Part shown: positions 40,691-44,771 of the stretch, piece by piece
How positions within the stretch are numbered: the stretch's first letter is position 1
How the letters are laid out: the number at the start of each line of letters is the position of its first letter
Origin: Candidatus Zambryskiibacteriota bacterium
GTDB taxonomy: Bacteria; Patescibacteriota; Minisyncoccia; Phycocordibacterales; DATDWN01
Direction of reading: 5' to 3'
DNA length: 44,771 nt
Assembly: GCA_003173855.1 (NCBI GenBank)
Contig: PPGI01000014.1
Coordinates: 1 to 44,771, forward strand
Program-made: the position numbers and the translations under genes
The notes under the pieces: model-generated
What the model saw: only the letters and a program-made list of their open reading frames with translations
Databases searched by the model: none
What the model was told of the DNA's origin: nothing

Positions 40691-42049
40691 TACATAAGAA
40701 AAAAAATAGCAGAATTACCTGATTCACCAGGAGTGTATCTTTTTAAACGTGGGTCGAAAATTCTCTACATTGGAAAGGCTACATCACTTTGCGATAGAGT
40801 AGCCAGTTATTTTCGTGATGATATTTTGAAAACGCGTGGGCCTGTAATTGTAAAAATGCTGCGCGATTTTGATAATATCGATTACATAAAAAATGACTCG
40901 GTTCTTGAAGCGCTTCTTCTTGAAGCAAATTTGATTAAAAAACATCAACCACAGGCAAATGCTAAAGAAAAAGATAATAAAAGTTTCAATTTTGTTGTCA
41001 TAACTCGTGAGGATTTTCCACGAATTTTAATTATTCGTGGTAGAGATCTTTTGAACATAAAAAATAACAAAAATAAACTTACTTCGATATATCGAAGTAA
41101 ATCAAATCTTGGAAATTTTAGAATTGGTCACACTTTCGGGCCATTTCCTCATGCTGGGCAGTTGCGTGTCGCTTTAAAAATTATTCGTAAAATGTTTCCA
41201 TATCGCGATGACAAATGTACTTCTTGTGAAGATCAAATACAAAAAATAAAAAATAGAAAACTAAATAAAAATAAAAATCCTATATCTTTCGATATATCGC
41301 AAGATAAGAAGGACCTTGAAGAAAATAAGAAATTATGTAAGCCATGTTTTAATAGACAGATTGGATTATGTCCTGGTGTTTGCACAGGGGAGATTGCACG
41401 CGAAGAATATGCCGAGACTATTCGAAATATTGTTTTATTTTTTGAAGGGAATAAAAGAAGACTCGTGAAAAACCTTGAGAAACAAATGAAAAGTTTCGCA
41501 AAAAATCACGAATTCGAAAATGCAAACATTACTAAACGTATATTATTCTCATTAAACCATATTCAAGATGTTGCACTTCTTAAAGAAGAAGCTATTTCTT
41601 CAAAAGAAGGTTTTCGAATCGAAAGCTATGATATTGCCCATCTTTCTGGAACAAATGTTGTTGGTGTGATGACTGTCGTAGAAAATGGTGAATCCAAAAA
41701 ATCTGATTATCGAAAATTTAAAATTAAGGAAGATCCGGGAATAAATGACACAAAAGCACTTGGAGAAGTTTTGTACCGCAGACTTGGACACAATGAATGG
41801 CCGGAGGCAGATTTGATTGTTGTTGATGGTGGACTTGCACAAAAACGTGTGATGGAGAGAATACTAGCAAATTGTAAAATGCATATTCCTGTTGTTTCAG
41901 TTGTAAAAGATGAGTACCATAGACCAAAGCAAATTTTAGGGGATCGAAAATGGTTAGTACATGAGAGAGAAATTTTACTAGCTAATTCAGAATCTCATCG
42001 TTTCGGAATCACGTATCATACTAAATTAAGAAACAAATTTTTGACATAG
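40679..42049 (+). CDS. uvrC: Excinuclease ABC subunit C, compact form
   Basis: A 456-residue UvrC, far shorter than the usual ~600. GIY-YIG nuclease domain: SPGVYLFKRGSKILYIGKAT; Cys motifs CTSC and CKPCFNRQIGLCPGVC; a UVR-like helix (KQMKSFAKNHEFENANITKR); RNase H-like endonuclease: YDIAHLSGTNVVGVMTVVEN, SDYRKFKIKEDPGINDTKAL, LIVVDGGLAQK, ending ESHRFGITYHTKLRNKFLT. The C-terminal helix-hairpin-helix region is missing. Two palindromic repeats lie inside the coding region. TATCAT about 6 nt before the ATG suggests a leaderless start. It makes both incisions with UvrAB. Confidence 0.93.
   Translation: MKSQYIRKKIAELPDSPGVYLFKRGSKILYIGKATSLCDRVASYFRDDILKTRGPVIVKMLRDFDNIDYIKNDSVLEALLLEANLIKKHQPQANAKEKDNKSFNFVVITREDFPRILIIRGRDLLNIKNNKNKLTSIYRSKSNLGNFRIGHTFGPFPHAGQLRVALKIIRKMFPYRDDKCTSCEDQIQKIKNRKLNKNKNPISFDISQDKKDLEENKKLCKPCFNRQIGLCPGVCTGEIAREEYAETIRNIVLFFEGNKRRLVKNLEKQMKSFAKNHEFENANITKRILFSLNHIQDVALLKEEAISSKEGFRIESYDIAHLSGTNVVGVMTVVENGESKKSDYRKFKIKEDPGINDTKALGEVLYRRLGHNEWPEADLIVVDGGLAQKRVMERILANCKMHIPVVSVVKDEYHRPKQILGDRKWLVHEREILLANSESHRFGITYHTKLRNKFLT
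41080..41099. repeat. 20-bp palindrome inside uvrC, perfect copy
   Basis: TACTTCGATATATCGAAGTA, identical to 4919-4938, encoding the in-frame stretch around TSIYRSK in a low-complexity insert of UvrC. Confidence 0.8.
41285..41304. repeat. Palindrome-like copy in uvrC
   Basis: TCTTTCGATATATCGCAAGA: shares the TTCGATATATCG core with the other copies; in a second Lys/Asn-rich insert of UvrC (around ISFDISQD). Confidence 0.5.
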
Positions 42050-42079
42050 AGTCAACTTTATTTTTGGATAATTTTTTTC

Positions 42080-42108
42080 TTGACTTTTTATTTTTGTTTG
42101 TATACACT
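42080..42108 (+). promoter_or_regulatory. Promoter TTGACT-17-TACACT
   Basis: TTGACT (42080-42085) and TACACT (42103-42108), 17-nt spacer, 30 nt after the uvrC stop. Confidence 0.6.
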
Positions 42109-42114
42109 TTCACT

Positions 42115-42317
42115 TGTACTTAGGTGTGACAGGTTCAGAGCCCACAGGGCACAGGGACTGAGTTAGCATCGGGTCGTCTTCCCGGGGATTTCCCCGAAAT
42201 ACGAAACGAAGTTCAAGGCGCGAGCCATGAACGCAAACACAATCTTTCGCAATGCGAGCACTGGGCCGTCACCCCTAGGGACACACACAAAGGTCACTCT
42301 CACGAGCGGCCTTTTTC
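42115..42317 (+). ncRNA. Candidate structured RNA C, unidentified
   Basis: About 200 nt. A 12-pair closing stem CTTAGGTGTGAC (42119-42130) with GTCACCCCTAGG (42268-42279), one mismatch. Inside: GCCC/GGGC, CGGGG/CCCCG, GTTCA..GGC/GCC..TGAAC and CGC/GCG hairpins. Terminator AAAGGTC/GGCCTTT with inner CTC/GAG, then TTTCTTT (42289-42320). The closed-rod shape with internal hairpins could fit a 6S-like RNA, but no diagnostic motif was seen. No reading frame with ribosome site. Confidence 0.65.
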
Positions 42318-42335
42318 TTTATAAAATTTTAAATC

Positions 42336-42390
42336 AAATCTCTTTTTCACCATAACTTTTTCATCGCCGGAATATTTTTCTGTTGAAAAA
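42336..42390. repeat. AATCTC family copy 3 (half element)
   Basis: AAATCTCTTTTTCACCATAA, then CTTTTTCATCGCCGGAATAT and TTTTCT, nearly identical to the left half of 18983-19107 and to the reversed right half of 16373-16450. No second arm is seen. Confidence 0.7.
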
Positions 42391-42412
42391 TGTTTAGTGT
42401 ATAATTGATTCT

Positions 42413-43300
42413 ATGGAGACTTTGCCTCAATCTTTACGAATCGGAGTTTTGCGTGGTGGACCATCGCAAGAATACGAAAATTCACTTGCTACTGGTGCTC
42501 AAGTTTTAAATATTTTGTCAGAAACTCATCGACCAGTCGATATTTTTATTTCACGAGATGGAACATGGCATGTTGGTGGAGTTAGGAAATCACCTGACAA
42601 AATTTTAAAGCAAGTTGATGTGGTTTTTAACGCTCTGCACGGGCAATTTGGAGAAGACGGAGGAATTCAGCATATTTTAAATCATCATGGCATTCCTTAC
42701 ACAAGTTCGTATCATTCGGCTTTGGTTTTAAATAAAAGATTGGCAAAAGAAAAAGCTAAAGAGAATGGAATAAAAACTCCGGTTTGGATGGTGGTCAGGT
42801 TCACCGACTCTATTGAAAACCGTGCTCAAGAAATATGGAATTCAATTCCACATCCATTAGTTATAAAACCAACAAGTTTTGGTGAAGATTTTTTAGTAGC
42901 AGATTCGTTTGGAGATTTTTATAGTAATTTGGATAGTTTGCTTACAAATTATAGTAGTGCACTTGTTGAAGAATATATTCCAGGACAGGCTGTTTCGTGT
43001 TTTGTTGTGCCGCAATTTCGAGGACAAAGTTTGTATAACTTTCCGCCAGTTGGGAATTGGTCTAAGGACGAAAAAATAACAATAGAAAATTCTGCTCGAA
43101 AAATGCACAGTGTTTTAGGATTAAATCATTTTTCCGAATCACAGTTTGTTGTTTCTCCAAAACGTGGAGTTTATTTTCTCGAAATTAGAACAACCCCGAA
43201 ACTTCATGAAAAATCTGAAATCCGGTTAGCTTTGGAAGATGTAGGCTCATCACTTAAAGACCTCGTTCATCATTTGATTCATCTTGCTTGGAGAAAGTAG
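42413..43300 (+). CDS. D-alanine--D-alanine ligase-like ATP-grasp protein, divergent
   Basis: A 295-residue ATP-grasp protein. The N-domain has GVLRGGPSQEYENSLATGAQ and DVVFNALHGQFGEDGGIQHI, as in Ddl, then LVIKPTSFGEDFLV. It departs from Ddl in two key places: the usual K-P-x-x-x-G-S-S-x-G loop reads KPTSFGED, and the usual E-x-N-T-x-P-G metal motif reads EIRTTPKLH, with Arg where Asn binds Mg. It may be a ligase with changed specificity or reduced activity. TATAAT ends 7 nt before the ATG. It probably acts in peptidoglycan precursor synthesis. Confidence 0.7.
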   Translation: METLPQSLRIGVLRGGPSQEYENSLATGAQVLNILSETHRPVDIFISRDGTWHVGGVRKSPDKILKQVDVVFNALHGQFGEDGGIQHILNHHGIPYTSSYHSALVLNKRLAKEKAKENGIKTPVWMVVRFTDSIENRAQEIWNSIPHPLVIKPTSFGEDFLVADSFGDFYSNLDSLLTNYSSALVEEYIPGQAVSCFVVPQFRGQSLYNFPPVGNWSKDEKITIENSARKMHSVLGLNHFSESQFVVSPKRGVYFLEIRTTPKLHEKSEIRLALEDVGSSLKDLVHHLIHLAWRK

Positions 43301-43335
43301 TTGCAGGTGAACTAAGGTTCACTTATAATATGCTC

Positions 43336-44562
43336 GTGAAAAGAGCAATTTTGCACATGGATGGAGATTCATTTTTCGTTGCCTGCGAAGTAGCTAAAAA
43401 TCCAAAGCTGCGCGGTTTGCCTGCTGTTACAGGAGAAGAGCGCGGTATTGCTTCGGCACTATCATATGAAGCCAAAGCCTTGGGACTTAAACGTGGTGAT
43501 CCTATTTTTAAAATTAAACGTGATTTTCCTCAAGTGATAATTTTACCTGGAGATTATAAATCTTATGCAAAATTTTCAACTGAAATGTTTGATATTGTCA
43601 GACGTTATGCAGATGATGTTGAAGAATATTCGATTGACGAATGTTTTGCAGATTTAACCGGTTTGGAGCGACCGCTTAAAATGACTTACAAAGAAATTGC
43701 CGAACGGATTAAAAAAGAAATTACGGAAGAGCTCGGACTTTCAGTTTCTTTAGGTGTAGCACCGACCAAGGGTTTGGCAAAGGTGGCTTCAAAATGGCAG
43801 AAGCCAAACGGCTTGACTGTTATCGAGATCGAAGATGCTCCAAAGTATCTCAATCGAACTCCAATAGGAAAAATTTGGGGAATTGGTTATCGAACGGAAA
43901 AGAAGTTAAGAAAGTTAGGTATCGAAACTGCTCTTGATTTTGTGAACTTAAAAATTGAATGGATTAGGGAAAATATGCCAGAGCCGTTTGAAGTAATCTG
44001 GAGAGAGCTTAGAGGTCAGCCTATTTTAAAAATTCACTCCGAACCCAAAGAAACTTATTCATCGATCCAAAAAACCAGAACATTTTGGCCTGCTACAAAT
44101 GATAAAAATTTCTTGATTTCCCAATTTTCCAAAAATATTGAACTTGCATGCTCTAAAGCTCGTTACTACGATCTTATTCCCAAATCAGTTTCTTGGTTTC
44201 TGAAAACCCAACAGTTTCGATATCACACATTTGGAATTACTCTTCCTGTTCCGACAAATAGTCCGGAAATTATTACTGAACATTTGCGCAAATTTTTCCA
44301 CAAAATGTGGCGTCCAGATGTTTTGTACCGCACAACTGGAGTAACGTTGTATGAACTTACGCCAAAAGAGGCCACCCAGCTTGATTTGTTTGGCGGAAGC
44401 GAAAAAACTCAAAAATTTGAAACTATTCACGAACAAATTGATAATCTCGAAAAAAAATTTGGTCGTGGCGTAGTCCATCTCGCTTCCGCTAGTAAGGCAA
44501 TTAAAAGAAAAGTAAAAGGCACCGATTCCGAAGATTTAGATCGTAACTTGTTGTTTTTGTAG
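43336..44562 (+). CDS. dinB: DNA polymerase IV (Y family)
   Basis: A 408-residue Y-family polymerase: LHMDGDSFFVACEV with the first catalytic Asp, SYEAKALGLKRGDPIFKIKR, YSIDECFADLTG with the catalytic DE pair, SLGVAPTKGLAKVASKWQKP and GIGYRTEKKLRKLGI (helix-hairpin-helix). It does translesion synthesis. Start GTG 43336 is proposed because TATAAT (43324-43329) lies exactly 6 nt upstream; the ATG at 43330 touches the -10 box and an ORF from 43288 overlaps ddl. Its stop is immediately followed by tRNA-Ala on the other strand. Confidence 0.92.
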   Translation: MKRAILHMDGDSFFVACEVAKNPKLRGLPAVTGEERGIASALSYEAKALGLKRGDPIFKIKRDFPQVIILPGDYKSYAKFSTEMFDIVRRYADDVEEYSIDECFADLTGLERPLKMTYKEIAERIKKEITEELGLSVSLGVAPTKGLAKVASKWQKPNGLTVIEIEDAPKYLNRTPIGKIWGIGYRTEKKLRKLGIETALDFVNLKIEWIRENMPEPFEVIWRELRGQPILKIHSEPKETYSSIQKTRTFWPATNDKNFLISQFSKNIELACSKARYYDLIPKSVSWFLKTQQFRYHTFGITLPVPTNSPEIITEHLRKFFHKMWRPDVLYRTTGVTLYELTPKEATQLDLFGGSEKTQKFETIHEQIDNLEKKFGRGVVHLASASKAIKRKVKGTDSEDLDRNLLFL

Positions 44563-44633
44563 TGGACCTAGGGAGAATCGGACTCCCGCTACATCCATGC
44601 CATGGATGTGTTATACCACTTAACTATAGGCCC
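44563..44633 (-). tRNA. tRNA-Ala (anticodon GGC)
   Basis: On the minus strand GGGCCTA pairs with TAGGTCC (one G-T), the anticodon stem ACATCC/GGATGT encloses ATGGCAT with GGC, and the discriminator is A. CCA is not encoded. It abuts the dinB stop codon. Confidence 0.93.
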
Positions 44634-44661
44634 AAAATCAATTGAATTAGAATATCATAAT

Positions 44662-44690
44662 TTGTAAAATCACAAAAAATCTGTTACAGT
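44662..44690 (+). promoter_or_regulatory. Promoter TTGTAA-17-TACAGT, extended -10
   Basis: TTGTAA (44662-44667) and TGT-TACAGT (44685-44690), 17-nt spacer; drives tRNA-Ala(TGC). A weaker divergent promoter for tRNA-Ala(GGC) may use TATTCT near 44649-44654 on the minus strand. Confidence 0.7.
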
Positions 44691-44700
44691 TTTTTCACTT

Positions 44701-44771
44701 GGGCCCGTAGCTTAGTTGGTAGAGCGCCTCATTTGCAATGAGGAGGTCAGGAGTTCGAATCTCCTCGGGTC
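44701..44771 (+). tRNA. tRNA-Ala (anticodon TGC), cut by the window end
   Basis: Acceptor GGGCCCG pairs with CGGGTC(C); CCTCA/TGAGG anticodon stem encloses TTTGCAA with TGC; T-arm AGGAG-TTCGAAT-CTCCT. The last acceptor base and discriminator lie beyond the window. Confidence 0.95.

Noticed and set aside
42115..42317. SRP RNA identity for RNA C
   Set aside because: The GGAAGGAAGCAG-type apical loop of SRP RNA is absent.

Overview
The window looks like a chromosomal segment of a Patescibacteria/CPR bacterium, probably Parcubacteria-like; this is inferred from gene content and style, not from a marker gene. The DNA is AT-rich and the genes are short and tightly packed. Many small membrane or secreted proteins have Pro/Thr-rich linkers and Ig-like domains. 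Typical small CPR families occur (DUF2795, SWIB, DUF892, DUF6496, LUD, Gmad2), and none of the tRNAs that can be read to its end encodes CCA.

Layout. 1-5.6 kb: tRNA-Gln, small membrane proteins, a Pro-rich surface protein, DUF2795, a Gmad2 lipoprotein-like protein and an MBL-fold hydrolase. 5.6-8.4 kb: a cold-shock/J-domain fusion, DUF892, a DUF6496-like protein, SWIB and an unknown protein. 8.5-11 kb: secreted proteins. 11.2-13.3 kb: pyrF-pyrE and a LUD protein. 13.3-18.3 kb: an ECF sigma factor with a membrane partner, then a flavin redox module (FMN-binding protein, ApbE, NqrB/RnfD-like membrane domain fused to an FNR reductase). 18.4-19.5 kb: msrA and msrB. 19.5-23.6 kb (minus): a MacA/MacB-type ABC exporter with a DUF5666-like protein. 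24.5-26.5 kb: DedA, xseA, xseB. 26.5-28.4 kb (minus): HIT, LOG and a CMP-kinase-like protein. 28.5-33.7 kb: FKBP, a structured RNA, tgt, and a FIST / histidine kinase / double-receiver cassette. 33.7-35.3 kb: two more candidate structured RNAs, an unknown protein and a relic of a uvrB start. 35.3-44.6 kb: a DNA-repair stretch, uvrB-uvrA-uvrC and dinB, with tiny membrane-protein genes, a fourth structured RNA and a ddl-like gene between them. Two tRNA-Ala genes close the window.

Two start-site styles recur. About a dozen genes have a -10-like hexamer (TAnnnT or close) exactly 6 nt before the start codon, often preceded by TGn, and no Shine-Dalgarno; this is what leaderless mRNAs look like. A second set (CSD-J fusion, pyrFE, kinase, unknowns, four proteins of 31-65 aa) has TTGACA-type promoters with 16-17 nt spacers, clear GGAGG-type ribosome sites and, for most, a strong GC-rich terminator of their own. 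The four candidate structured RNAs use the same promoter and terminator style.

The main leads are the four unidentified structured RNAs, the leaderless/leadered split, an in-frame palindromic repeat in uvrC, a dispersed inverted-repeat family, the flavin redox module next to msrAB, and compact UvrA and UvrC proteins. All calls come from reading the sequence; no database search was run.
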